Shown piece after piece: positions 1 through 11,124 of a stretch of DNA of 64,000 bases; the stretch's first letter is position 1, and the number at the start of each line of letters is the position of its first letter. A program made the translations under genes and the position numbers. The notes under the pieces were generated by a model. It had not been told where the DNA came from and ran no database searches. It was given only the letters and a program-made list of their open reading frames with translations. The stretch is taken from assembly GCF_002443255.2 (NCBI RefSeq), contig NW_019211457.1, forward strand, positions 44,539,119 to 44,603,118. The letters run 5' to 3'. Source of the stretch: Varroa destructor. Taxonomy: Eukaryota > Arthropoda > Arachnida > Mesostigmata > Varroidae.

Positions 1-1683
1 TAGGTGTAAGCTGTAATCTAAGGAAAAATAGCTGACTTTATTAAATTGGATTGTTTAAAATCTTTAGGACAGAGAAGCAATAATTAAATGATTCTATTAA
101 ATTGGGTACGATGCATCAAACCCCAAGGTGCTTAATTTGTTTTTGAGCAACCCAGTACCTCGGTTAAGTCGCAGGCAACCTGCGATTGATGTATCGTTCT
201 TCTGGGGAACTGTGTTTTTTCGTTGCATTACCCTCGTCGAGATGTACAACATCCAGATACTAATTCTAATATAACGGATTTTACAAAGTAAAAATACATA
301 CAGGATGGCTGTCGTGAAATGAAATGTACTAACGTAAAGTATTGTTAATACCATCTGTTGGATCATTTTCTGTCGCGAGGAAAAAACATAATGACCCCAT
401 CATTATTCTTGAATGGAACGAAATCAGGTCAAGAACTGCGGGATCCATCTGAGGCTGTACGTCTACATGCGTGGCCGTAATGGCCAAAACTATCGTGTAT
501 TTATATAGGAATAAAATAAACCGCACAATGTTGGTAGTATAAATAATGAAAGAACGAAAGACCTGATTTTCTTTTAATCCGCTAATCGTTTAATACGAGT
601 ATCAAGTGATTAAAGTTAGCGTTCTATGATAGATTAGAAAAAAAAGGTTCCGAGCAAAGTTTTAGTTTATTTCAGATGCATATATATAGTCTTATGTGTG
701 ATCGTCTCATGCATAATCTCGTATATGACTCACCTAGAACTGACAGGAGCTTGCAGACCTATCATGGTTTTCTCTATCTCACAATATTGTTTTTATTATT
801 AGAAAGAAACGCTCCCTTTTCCTTTTGTCCGTAAGTGAAGCAGTTTTTTCCCCATTTTACTCCAATGGAGCCCAAAATCAAATATTCTAAAAACATAAGC
901 AAAGGAGGCTATCTAGAAAATAGCGAGCAATATTACAAATATGCGATACGCGGATATCTTGTTTGCAAAGAACCACCAGGCGCCATGTTGTTCTGCCATG
1001 GGCGTTTGTTGCAGTACTAACATCAGCAACGACATTAGCAGTAACACTTACCCGCGCAGGTAAAACAAAGATGGGAGGTGTGATTCGATTGTATATATAT
1101 CGCATCAACCACAAACGGTAACCGCTGTGTCTTTTCGTGCGAAATTCGGTGAAGTGAAGAAGAAGACAAATCGAATCTTCAATCACTACAGGTAGAAGCT
1201 GACGTCACGTTGCTGCTGCTGTTGCCGTATTAGCTGCCATTCGAAGCGATAAAAAAATGTTGCATTATATACCCCGGATCCACCAATAAGCTAAGCCCAC
1301 TTTTCAAGGCATCTTCATATCCTGCACTATCGTGGGAGACATGTGCGGTTCCTTGCTGCTGTCAGGGTCGATCCTAAAACGCCGTCGCAATACGATGAGT
1401 AAGAGTAGTCCATGTAAACACTCGTTCTACTTTATCGATGCGATGTAAATTATCTACGACATTTTCCTAATTGGAAACTCCTAAGGAGAAAAACATTGGG
1501 GGCGCGATTATTCACTGGTTGACCCATAAATCGTCAAGCGTTACAAGGCGCCCAGAGGCCTTTTGAGAATTGCAGTAAAAGTTGTTCTGAGGACGTCCTC
1601 AAGTGTGTACACTCTTCTAAAATTTTTACCGTTACAAATTTGTTTGGCTAGATTTTTCTCCCCTCTATGCGTGATATGGTGAG

Positions 1684-1689
1684 GTGAGT
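1684..1689 (+). other. Splice-donor-like site GAG|GTGAGT
   Basis: The exonic side ends GAG and the intronic side reads GTGAGTATCT, a close match to the metazoan U1-complementary 5' splice-site consensus. The upstream 50 bases are not flanked by a convincing acceptor within exon distance, and no conserved reading frame ends here. Isolated donors of this quality occur by chance many times in a window this size. Confidence 0.15.
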
Positions 1690-4600
1690 ATCTACTTAAT
1701 TGTGAAATCAAGGCAGTAACAGACTGATACGATAGACGTGAAATCCATCTTCGTCATCTCACAAAGCTGCAAGGTTTTTGCAGAGGACAGGTTCCTTGGT
1801 GACCAAATATACTGTATATACATGTTAATAAACGCAAGTGTAAACACAAATTTATTGTTTCTACGAGTTAATTACATTAAACAAGTAAGAAAATATTAGT
1901 TGGGTAACCCCTTCAGATAAAATCTCAAACGTGTACTTTCACCATTTCCAAAGGTACAATAATGATAAAAACAACAATGATAGGTAATTGCGTTACACGC
2001 CTCAGATAAGTTATCCTAGCTTTCACTGAAAGCTTTAAGTTTTCTAAATGTTACTGATCTCATTCGAACTTAAATTATTCTTACTGCGTATTTTCTACTT
2101 TTTTAATATTACATTTGATATATATATTGAGATTATATTTGGGGACAATATCCAAGACCTGTTTTATGCTGAGATAAAACCAGATCTACAGAAATATCTT
2201 CAAAGAAAAGATCACGGAACGTTGAGTAAAATAGCACCTTCCTCGTTTTTTTTTGATATCATTCGGTAATAAAGTAGCTACCCGCCTGCAAACCAGACAG
2301 ATACGATCATAGCCGGCTCATTTTGATTTATCTCCTTTTGTATTTAGGTTTTCGTATTATTAGTACATGATAAGGTCCGTGTATAAATGTTAAATATTCA
2401 TTTCGTTAAACCACAGCCTGAATGAGGTGCCTCAATTGAACCAGCGATGGCCGAGGTCTGTTTGCCTTTTGGCAACATCGCCGTACACAGCTGAGATTGA
2501 ATTTTACGCTACATCACCCTGGGAAAACTACGAGGCTGCATCGAACCATACTCTTTCTCCACCGACGTCTTGCCTGATCGGGAAGCGGTTTAGGCAACAC
2601 GCTATTGACGGACCTGGGACAGCGGTCGCCTTCTGCGGTGGATTCGCTAAAACACCCGCAGCAGCTACAGCACTTGCGGATGTCCACTGTCTTCGTTGTC
2701 AGAGTTGTCTTCAACTCGCTTTGGCCATAACGGAAGCCGAAAGCGTCGTACGCGGCTCAAAGTTCACTCTTGACATGACTGGCATATCTTGCTTCATTGC
2801 CGGTTCGATGAAATCGGTCTCATACCTGGCGCGTTCGATAAACGAGTGACGTCGGGCCTAATCGGTGCTGCAATCGGTTTTTGCTTTCTTTTCTGTAAGC
2901 AACACCCTTTGTCTCGGTCGCCCTTTGATAGTTCGACGCAGCGTGCGTTAGTTTCACATCATTGAGCGACAACACAGGTTGCCGGCCTTGCTCGGCACTA
3001 CATGCCACATACAGATTTCGCCTCTAAGTAGTTCTATTCTATTGTTATATTGTTGCTGTCCTTGTGAATAGACTAGCTTATAGATCAAAGTACTGATATA
3101 GTTGCTGCGAGCATGAGCGAAGAATGCAGAGGCAAGGCAATGCCCCACAGAAATGTACTAAAAGAAGAAGAGTTCGTCAAAGAGAGAGAAAGACCGTGCA
3201 AGATAAAAGGAACCCAAGGGATTCGATAGATGCAGGCTAAAAAGTCGGTGGATAACGTTAGCCAACAACGGAATTATAGGCGATAGATTGTAGACAGTGT
3301 TAGGAAGTGCTTTCGCCAAACGAAAAGTGGAGCCTGGCCATAGTGCGAAGATTTCGTAGAAGTAGGGCATAGGATCAGGAAAACTCTTTGAAGGCCTCGC
3401 ATCATAAATGGGGTAGGACAATGGATTGGAACAGGCCCGAGATTGTTGCCAATTCAAGGCTGGGGCGAACGAGATAGGCAGTGAACAAAAACCCTCTTGC
3501 CTCATTTCCTATGAAAGCGTGCGATAACCCTCCGCGACGTCAGGCGCATATTGGTGCTTTGGTGGGGAACCCCCCAGGAAGTAGTAAGACCAACCATACA
3601 CTCATGGTTGAGACTGTACGTAGAGACTAGCCGACAGAAAAAGATAAATGGGAGAGAAAATGGCTTCTCTATAAGTGATAGGCATAAAAATGACCCGGAA
3701 GCAGTGCTGAGGTTGCCAGCCAACGAGAGTGCCGGACAAGGGGCTTCACGGCGGACGTTGTACTTGTGGAGGATGGCTGCAGTTCACTACTTCGCCGACC
3801 AAGACATACAGAAAAAGTGGGGGTATTTTGAGCATACGGAGACAGAACGCTTTTCTAGCTAACAATCAGCTCTCTGTCTGTGTTCGATATGCTGGCCGAG
3901 CGGCTTCTATATTTCCTACCTTTGTCTCAGAACTGCGCCCACGGTGCTTAACGTTATTGGTCTTTCCAGAGATCACTATCTACTAGGACACTTTGAGCAC
4001 TCCACAGGACCTGAACGATCAGAAGGCAGAGCAACTGAGCTACCACTGTATATGGAGCTGCACAGTAAAATAGTTAGGTACAAGCTGTGTTCGTTTTATC
4101 GACCCTCAGCTAGACGAAAAGCCCAGACAAAACAGCCTACCTAAAAAGCGTTAGAGATCCTCAAGAAACAACTCTCCGTTGAGTGGAAGGTCATTTTAGG
4201 TTTTGTTAGCCACCTGATCTACCTTGGCATGGATGGAGGTACGTCTGGAAACAGAAAGTCTTCCCAAAAGTCAAATTCAGCTAATCTGTAGTCGTTAATA
4301 ATTATCTCGGATGCGGAAAAACTGGCCTTATTTTTGGAAATATGGGGAAGAATAAGGAATTTCAATCGAACCCAATTGTGCGTATGAGAAAGAAATCCCG
4401 TAGAACAGTGATAAGAAGAGCAAATAGTAATTGAAATGAAGATGCAGTCCTTTTTACGTCGTTCGTTAGAGTCACCAATAGAAAATGGACAAATAATAGT
4501 TTTCTTGAGATAACCGCCCAAAGCGACCGTACGACAATATGATAAGGTAAAATGATTTAAAGGCAATCCCTTTTCCCAAAAGAACTCATTACGCATATTT

Positions 4601-5599
4601 TTATACAAAATATCCCGATACAATTAATGGCTCCATTTTGAATTTTCTATATACATCTGTGTTGGAACCGAAAATTATAATATAATATTTTGAATACGTA
4701 CCGTACGAATAAAGCTGATCTATTAGAATACTAACGAAGTCCACGAATTCATCAGTGTTTATTAATTTAAAAGATGATTTTAGAGTTGGCCTATGAAAAT
4801 TTAAGAGATGATAAAGTGTGTCTGACAAAAAAGATGCCAACCAAGTTTACACAATACCAAGTGGGTCTGGCAATGCCTGAATCTAAGTCTGTCCTTGTTA
4901 AGGCAGCATACGAAGGTTACATCACCGTCTTCGTAATGGCGTGATCAGCGCTTAACTCGTCACAACACATACGCCAACACACGAGCGATATGAACACAAT
5001 TCGGAGTAATCGACATTACCAGCCACTGCAAACTGTTTGTCGGTAGAACTGCGATACGAACGTAAAGTACACGATAATATGCGCTCTGTTTGATACGTAA
5101 GCATCGGCAGCGTCTTTTGTTTACGTCGTATTTTTGCAACGCCGCTCTTTCTTCCTCTTTACGTATCTGCTTCGTTGACCGAAGACACTTCGTTCACATA
5201 TCTACAGAACAACCGTTGGCCTGTAGGTGACAAGATCCGGTAGAAGTGCTACTACCATTCAATCGAGTTGACGTCTGCTCCGGCGCACTCGTATTTTTTT
5301 TTTCTTTATCCTGATTATCAGACACGAGCAAGGTCAAGCACCCTGATACAGTTATCTGGGCACTGATCGGACGTGGTAACGCTAACTATTGGGGGCTACC
5401 TGAAGCTACACTGAGTTACCAAAACAGAAGCGGCGAGATATAAGAGAGAAAAAGAAGTAAAAGCAAATTAGCCACATTTTGTGTACTTAATTACCGTCGT
5501 TGTGGTCCCTGTGAGTGGCAGGGGGTCCTTGGGTCATGTGTTTCTTATGGGTAAAGCTAAAAAAGAGAAGAGAAGCGGCGAGAAAACGAAGAACGTGGG

Positions 5600-5626
5600 C
5601 CTCACCTGAACGAACAAAAATGTTCA
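5600..5626 (-). other. Weak recursive-splice-like site on minus strand
   Basis: Read on the minus strand, a short pyrimidine-rich tract ends TTCAG at 5606 and is followed at once by GTGAGG from 5605. The order (acceptor then donor, no exon) is that of a recursive splice site, but the tract is short and interrupted by purines and the donor ends in GG rather than GT. It lies on the opposite strand from the stronger candidate at 11118/11119, so both cannot belong to one intron. Confidence 0.1.
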
Positions 5627-6000
5627 CATCGTCATGCTGGTCGTCGTGCTCGTTGTTGCGGTTGAAACAGCGTAACTATGTGCAAATGCGAGATGAGAAA
5701 GGCCAGAAGGAGACGAGCTGTCGAGACGAGTTTAAACTGATACGCAGACCAGACAAGCGATACAGGATAGTGATAACCCCATTTTCTCTGTCATTGCAGT
5801 GTGCGGTTTTGTTGTGCAGGATCAGTACATTTGTGTACATCTATACTAGCGAAAGAAACAACCAGCACGACGGCTAATATTGGCGTGGGCAAACGGCGGT
5901 GGGCTTGGTTAGCCAGTAGTTGCGACGATACTATCTTCTTTCATTTGACGTTTGTCGTGTACCGTTGAGCGTGTGCAAGTTCTACAAGCGTACTCACTCT

Positions 6001-6021
6001 CACACTATCGTCGATAGTGTG
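6001..6021. repeat. 10-bp perfect inverted repeat, 1-nt centre
   Basis: The arms 6001-6010 (CACACTATCG) and 6012-6021 are exact reverse complements around a single T. As RNA it would fold as an 8-9 bp stem with a 3-5 nt loop. Roughly one such structure is expected by chance in a window this long, so no function is inferred. Confidence 0.5.
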
Positions 6022-7711
6022 CACTTGATCAGATTTTTATTTTTCTCTCACTTGTTGTATTGTATGGTTAGTTTCCGAAGAATACAGCATTTTCGAACAG
6101 TATCTTGACAGACAATATCTCGAAAGGTGAAGTTATCAGATACCTATATTCATGACTACTTAAAAAGTGCGTCTATTGATCTACATGGTAAAAGCCAGCA
6201 ATTTAGCACATTTAATATTTAGTATATTATCAAAGAAGCATGGGATAATACAACCATGTTCGCAAAAATGGGTAGACTACTGAAATTTGTTGTAAAAGTT
6301 TACCTCCGTAGTCGAACATTTAACTAATACTCGTTTCTTTATCATGCATATTCCTGTCGAGTCTGACGAATGTATTCCACGGACGCCATAAAACCGTTTC
6401 TACCTTTGTCGAAAACCGGCGCTAGTATTTGTAAAATATAGGAAACGCTCAGCTGCTCCTGACAACATTGGCTTGTGTATACATCTCTAAAAATGTGCAC
6501 TTTTTAATAAATGGGCTTCTTGTCAATTGGCGTGCACCGGCTTAGCTTTGGTAAAAAGGAGCACTATCGTCTCCGATATAACCGCACCCTAATGTAATAA
6601 TCGGCTGGGAAAATAACCCGGACAACCAAACTGGTTAGGTTGTCCTATTCTACCGATTGGAATTTTCTCATTTCTACCGCCAACGAAAGCGATCCTTTTT
6701 TGGGTGTCCTTCACTGAGGCAGCAGCTCTCACGGCCGCATTAGCATAGAGATTACCGCATCAAAGACGAGCACGAACTAGTAGAGTGAAGGCGACGATCG
6801 AACCACACACCCAAGCCTTTGTGTTTCAGTAAGTCCTGAAGTCTGACTTAGAATCCTGAGCGACCCTCGGTCTCTGTCAGTTCCTCCAACTGTGTTCTCT
6901 TCAAACCTCATGCAAAAGGCAGAGCCGAGATCGGTAGCGTAGATTCAGGGGCGTACGGCATGCTTTCTCTAGTGTGCTTCAAAACATCCGTTCCCATGCA
7001 GGCAAGCCAGGCATACTCAATAAAAGTATAGGGCGTCAGGGAGACAAGTCGAAAGAGGGGAACGAGCACTGAGAAGGTGGTCTGTATTAGCTATAAGGGA
7101 GTCGAGACGACGTGTCTTTGCTGATCGTCCTGTCTGTTGTTTACTTGCGTGCCTTGTACTTTCTGTTCAGGAGTAAAATAGTCCTGGTTAGGACAAAAGC
7201 CAATAACGTTCGATGGACGCCCTCCAAAGAACACCGTCCTCTTTGTGCGTCTTCCGGTCGTATGGATCAGGATTCTTTCCTCTTAAACTCCTGACATTAA
7301 AGATATGTTGCCCTTGTGTCGGGTGTAGAATGGTAGCAAAAGCGTAGAAAAGGATCGTAGATGGCCCAGCCGCCAACCATCGCGGATGTTTTAATCGCTT
7401 GCGGGCTGAATGGCAAGCGTACAGAGATAAAATGCTATGATAATCAATAACAATATCACTACACAGGATTAGATCGCTTTAGATATCAGTGTACTGAAAA
7501 GAATGCTCGTATTTCGTTCTTTTGCCTATGGCAGTCCACATACGGCGGATGCTCCCAAACACATCGCTATACAGGAATTTTTTTGGAAGCCGCTACTGAC
7601 GGAAATGCCTCATCCACAGCTCACGTTATCTAGCTTAGTAGTGTGGAACTTTAGGTAAGCAGACTCATATGTATAAGTTCCTTGAGAGCTCGAATCTGTT
7701 ACCCACTGGGT

Positions 7712-7745
7712 TAATTAAAAGCCTCTTTTTTCCAGGGAAGTATGT
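7712..7745 (+). other. Acceptor and donor separated by 4 nt
   Basis: A pyrimidine tract (CCTCTTTTTTCCAG, ending at 7735) is a strong 3' splice-site match. After only four bases (GGAA, 7736-7739) a donor-like GTATGT follows. A 4-nt exon is too short for ordinary exon definition, so if used at all this would be a near-zero recursive site or simply an acceptor with a chance GTATGT. The exon downstream, if the donor is ignored, closes within about 23 codons in one frame. Confidence 0.12.
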
Positions 7746-8366
7746 GTCCATATAAAGTGTTTATTGGTAAAAGGCACAGACGACCGGAAAAGCCAAACTG
7801 GCTATAGAGCAGCGTCCACTCCTGCTTAGGGCAAAAGGGAGGGAGCAGAAGGAAGCAGAGAACAGGAAGCTCATCTCACTATGTTCAGTAGATCCAATGG
7901 GCGTTTGGGTTCCTTTTAAGAAAATCATCTACCAGCAACACATCTTAACCAATTTTTTTCTAAAAGCTAATATTTTGGGGAGTTATCGACCAGTAATGAA
8001 GACGTTCCCTGATTTCCCTTTAAGTTATTCTCTAAAATCCTCAAAAGCTACTCGCTCCTAAAAAGTGTACTCCATCGAATTATGGGCATTCTCATCGCAA
8101 TATTTAGAAATGTTATCAGGTAACTTATCCAAGCGAAACTAGTAAAAAAATCCTAAATATTTACGTACAGCCGAACATTAGTTGTTCACGCTTTCTCGTG
8201 GCTTACTAACATCCTTAACCAGTCTCCTTGTAATTTTCGCTATATTAATTTAATCCTGTTGTTATCTTTCCTGCCATTTTCGGGGAGTTTCTTTTATGGT
8301 ATATTTCATCTTTATTCTTCTGTATGGATATCTCGTTTTTTTTTCATTTTACCAGTAGATCCCGCA

Positions 8367-8376
8367 ACTTACCTGG
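8367..8376 (-). other. Splice-donor-like site CAG|GTAAGT, minus strand
   Basis: On the minus strand the sequence CCAG|GTAAGTTG spans the 8373/8372 junction and matches the donor consensus fully. Immediately upstream on that strand there is no pyrimidine tract, so it is not a recursive site. No convincing acceptor or conserved frame precedes it. Confidence 0.15.
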
Positions 8377-11093
8377 CGATGATCGTAACTTGATCAAGGA
8401 AAATTGTTCTAAGTTCTCCACTTACCCGTATTGTTGTTTATTTTTGTAGTTCGTAAAGTTCGGTAAGATTTTTCTCTTCGCCTCATGGTCTTCTCTACGT
8501 AGGCGCTCCGTACAACCGAATCCACCACTGATGCTAGAATCCGTCGTGACACATTCCTGTAGCCATCTTATCAGATCTTAGCTGGTCTGTTGGTTGCATT
8601 AATGGCTTTGTCAATAGCACAAACTATATGTATTCGATTATTTAGCATACTATCCAAACTTGCTCATAGATATTTGACGATGCTACCGAATAGGACCGTA
8701 TGAGCAAGGTCGTTAATCCAAATGTTGACGATGTCGCAGGTATCATTAATATTGAATTAAAGTTACTATTTCTATCTGCTCAGTCATCAGCAGACGTCAT
8801 TAATTTGCTCGCGCGCCATCATCATATCCTATATCTCAAAGAAGGTAGCCCAGCGCTGAGCCCTGAAGCAGTTCTCTGTACATACAAGGTATTACATATC
8901 TATCATTTTGGCAGCTTGCGGGAACTTTTTGTAGATTAGTTTTGATATATACATTTTTTTTTCAAATCGTTTTGCAATGATTTCCCATAGTATCGATTCG
9001 GACGCGCCTTTAACGTTTAGGCAAATTTTTGGGAGTGTCAGCCCCTCGAGGTTGCACACGATTCACTTTAATTGAAATCTACATTATCTAAGAAGCTCAG
9101 CCACCTGAAGTTGGCCCGTGATAACTTCCGCAGTCCGAATGCCTTGTAGGTCTTTCGTATGTCACCATGCTCTATGACACAATTAACTTTAGTGTTCATA
9201 CTATATTTTGTATTGTTATTAGCTCGTCGAAGCTTCCTGACTAGCCTTCTATCCTCGGCTATGAAACTAAACGTAGTTACCATTCGTGGGAAAGGTGTCC
9301 TCCTTCTTTAGCGAAAAGTTTCATTTTCCCGCTATCCGTGGACTAAATTTTCCCAACTTCAACACCATTTCATCTGCTGGGCTGATATTCGTTTCCATCT
9401 CGGTCAGTGCTTGGACATATGACTTACTTTGCCCATCTGTCGTTACAATTGCGGAGCCGTCGGGTTCCCTAAGGCTTTTTAACCTTTTTTTTTGGTTTGT
9501 CATCGGATGACGTGTGGGCTAATTCTGGTTCAAAAGTTTTCTAGAAGATATGCGTCGCACTCAGTGAACTTGTTGCAAACCTTCAATCTAGCTTATTATT
9601 AGAAATGTTTTTGCCTGGTTAAAAATTGCCTGACTTTTTTTTCCAATTTCTCTTCTGGGGAACAGGATTTCAAGGAGATTTTTGTAGCTGAGGTCGCTAT
9701 CGGTTTTTATTACCTATTGTTATTTGGTGTTGGTGTTATTTGCTTTTTTGTTTTAGGGTTGGCGTTCGCATTCCCAGGTCAGCCCTTCTATATCAATCAT
9801 ATTCTACCGCCCTTTTGCTAACTCCATTATCAAAATGCTGGATTTCCATTAAGCTCTAAAATTTGCGTTCGGAACGTTTTCGTGATTTTTCCAAAGCTTG
9901 GCAGTTGTTCCGCTAGTAAGGGTAATTTAGAAACCCTATTTTTGACAATATAGAATGCCAAAGCGATTTAGTCTTCTGTCAAATGCTTAATGGCCAACAT
10001 TTTTTAGTTACTTCGATAGTTTGTTCTTTATTTGTATGTGTGGCTAAAGTAAAACGAATATTAGTTAGTGCTTCCATTTCCGCTGTGAATAAACACAAGT
10101 TCCTTTAACTTCGGGCGTTTACCGTGCAGCTCTCGTTATTAGACGCATGGAGATTATTTCAAACTTAAATGTTACGATTTCTTTCTCACACATCCTTAAT
10201 TTCCTACTTACATGTCTGTTTTGCTTCAAGCAAATAATTAATAAACTTCTTTAGTGGTTTACAGGTATTGCCGATCGGGCCATAAACCCCTTAAATGCTT
10301 CTTATTGTCCCCAGCTTGTCGTGCAAGAGTGTCTGAAAAATGAAAAATTAAATACAATCTTAAATGATTCAGCTTCGGAATACGTTTGCGTCCCCGTAAA
10401 CGTCCGCGCAAAAATGGGACTGGCCGTCGCTTCATGGCTCCGTCGATGGCTGCATGTACGCGTTGTTGGCTAATGTCTTACCAGCTCAGATAGCCGTTTC
10501 GATGCCAGTCTAAGTAGTGAACAACTACTCGTAGTAAAAAATGGCCATAATGTACTCGTACAAAGGCACGAGTCTGATGCAGGGTTTCAAGAAGCCGAGG
10601 AACGACACGTGAAGTATGGTCATCTCGTAGCGACTCTTTTTTGGTTAGTTCGCTGAACGGCCAGGTGGACAGAATTCACGCGAGAGGCTGGACGCAAGTA
10701 CATTATCCGAGCGTAATATGCCTCATGTGACGCATATATTCTCATCATTATTACTATCTTCAATAGTACATACTCATCTTACTGCATTCACTGCTCTTTT
10801 TGTCATATTCCGTCTGGGAGAGTCTCGGAAAAAAACTTGGCCATCATGCCGGGTGGGCAAAGCTCGCCCTGTTACGTTGGCGTGCATCTCTCCAGTACAA
10901 GCCAAGCGGGACAGATTTATGTGGGAACGCATACATTTTTGGAACATGGAACAAGTACATATACTTGTAGAATTTATATACAACAAAATACTTATCACAA
11001 TACGAAGCTGATCCGAGACGATGTTTTTCTGCTAGAACTTGTTTTATAGCTATAGCTGACAATCCTCCTTCTTCCCTTTCATATAAATATACG

Positions 11094-11124
11094 TTTGTCT
11101 TCTTCTTTTACATTGCAGGTAAGT
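11094..11124 (+). other. Candidate recursive splice site (ratchet point, zero-nucleotide exon)
   Basis: A tract rich in T and C (TTTGTCTTCTTCTTTTACAT, 11094-11113) leads to TTGCAG ending at 11118. The very next bases, 11119-11124, are GTAAGT. This is the tandem 3'/5' splice-site arrangement (Yn-N-CAG|GTAAGT) described for recursive splicing of long introns in Drosophila and some vertebrate genes. Splicing to the AG regenerates a full donor, so no exon is retained. A branch-like CTGAC at 11056-11060 is 58 nt upstream, rather far; no better branch sequence stands out closer. Further pyrimidine-rich DNA lies at 11060-11080. The match is seen directly; use of the site is inference, and it implies a long plus-strand host intron. 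A chance occurrence cannot be excluded. Confidence 0.4.

Larger units (their letters stand above)
1..7700. other. No gene seen; featureless non-coding stretch
   Basis: No open frame here exceeds about 140 codons and none translates to a recognisable domain. The 140-codon frame at 2427-2849 on the plus strand starts at GTG, not ATG. Small signals present are a consensus-like splice donor at 1684 (plus strand), a donor-acceptor overlap on the minus strand at 5605/5606, a T10 run at 5294-5303, and short perfect hairpins at 6001-6021 and 6620-6645. Hairpins of 8-10 bp are expected several times in 64 kb by chance. I see nothing that defines a gene or mobile element. Confidence 0.6.
7701..10700. 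other. No gene seen; plus strand T-rich in patches
   Basis: Thymine clearly exceeds adenine on the plus strand around 8221-8480 and 9290-9780; in the 60 bases from 9721, T makes up about half. Such A-rich minus-strand skew is seen in some retroelement coding strands, but also in introns with long pyrimidine tracts. Minus-strand open frames at 9321-9503 and 9068-9283 give no confident domain. Good acceptor-like tracts end at 7735 and 9756 on the plus strand, and a consensus donor (CAG|GTAAGT) lies on the minus strand at 8373/8372. No gene is called. Confidence 0.5.

Noticed and set aside
6620..6645. 8-bp inverted repeat GGACAACC / GGTTGTCC with a 10-nt loop
   Set aside because: Repeats of this size are expected about a dozen times in 64 kb, and there is no terminal-repeat or gene context.
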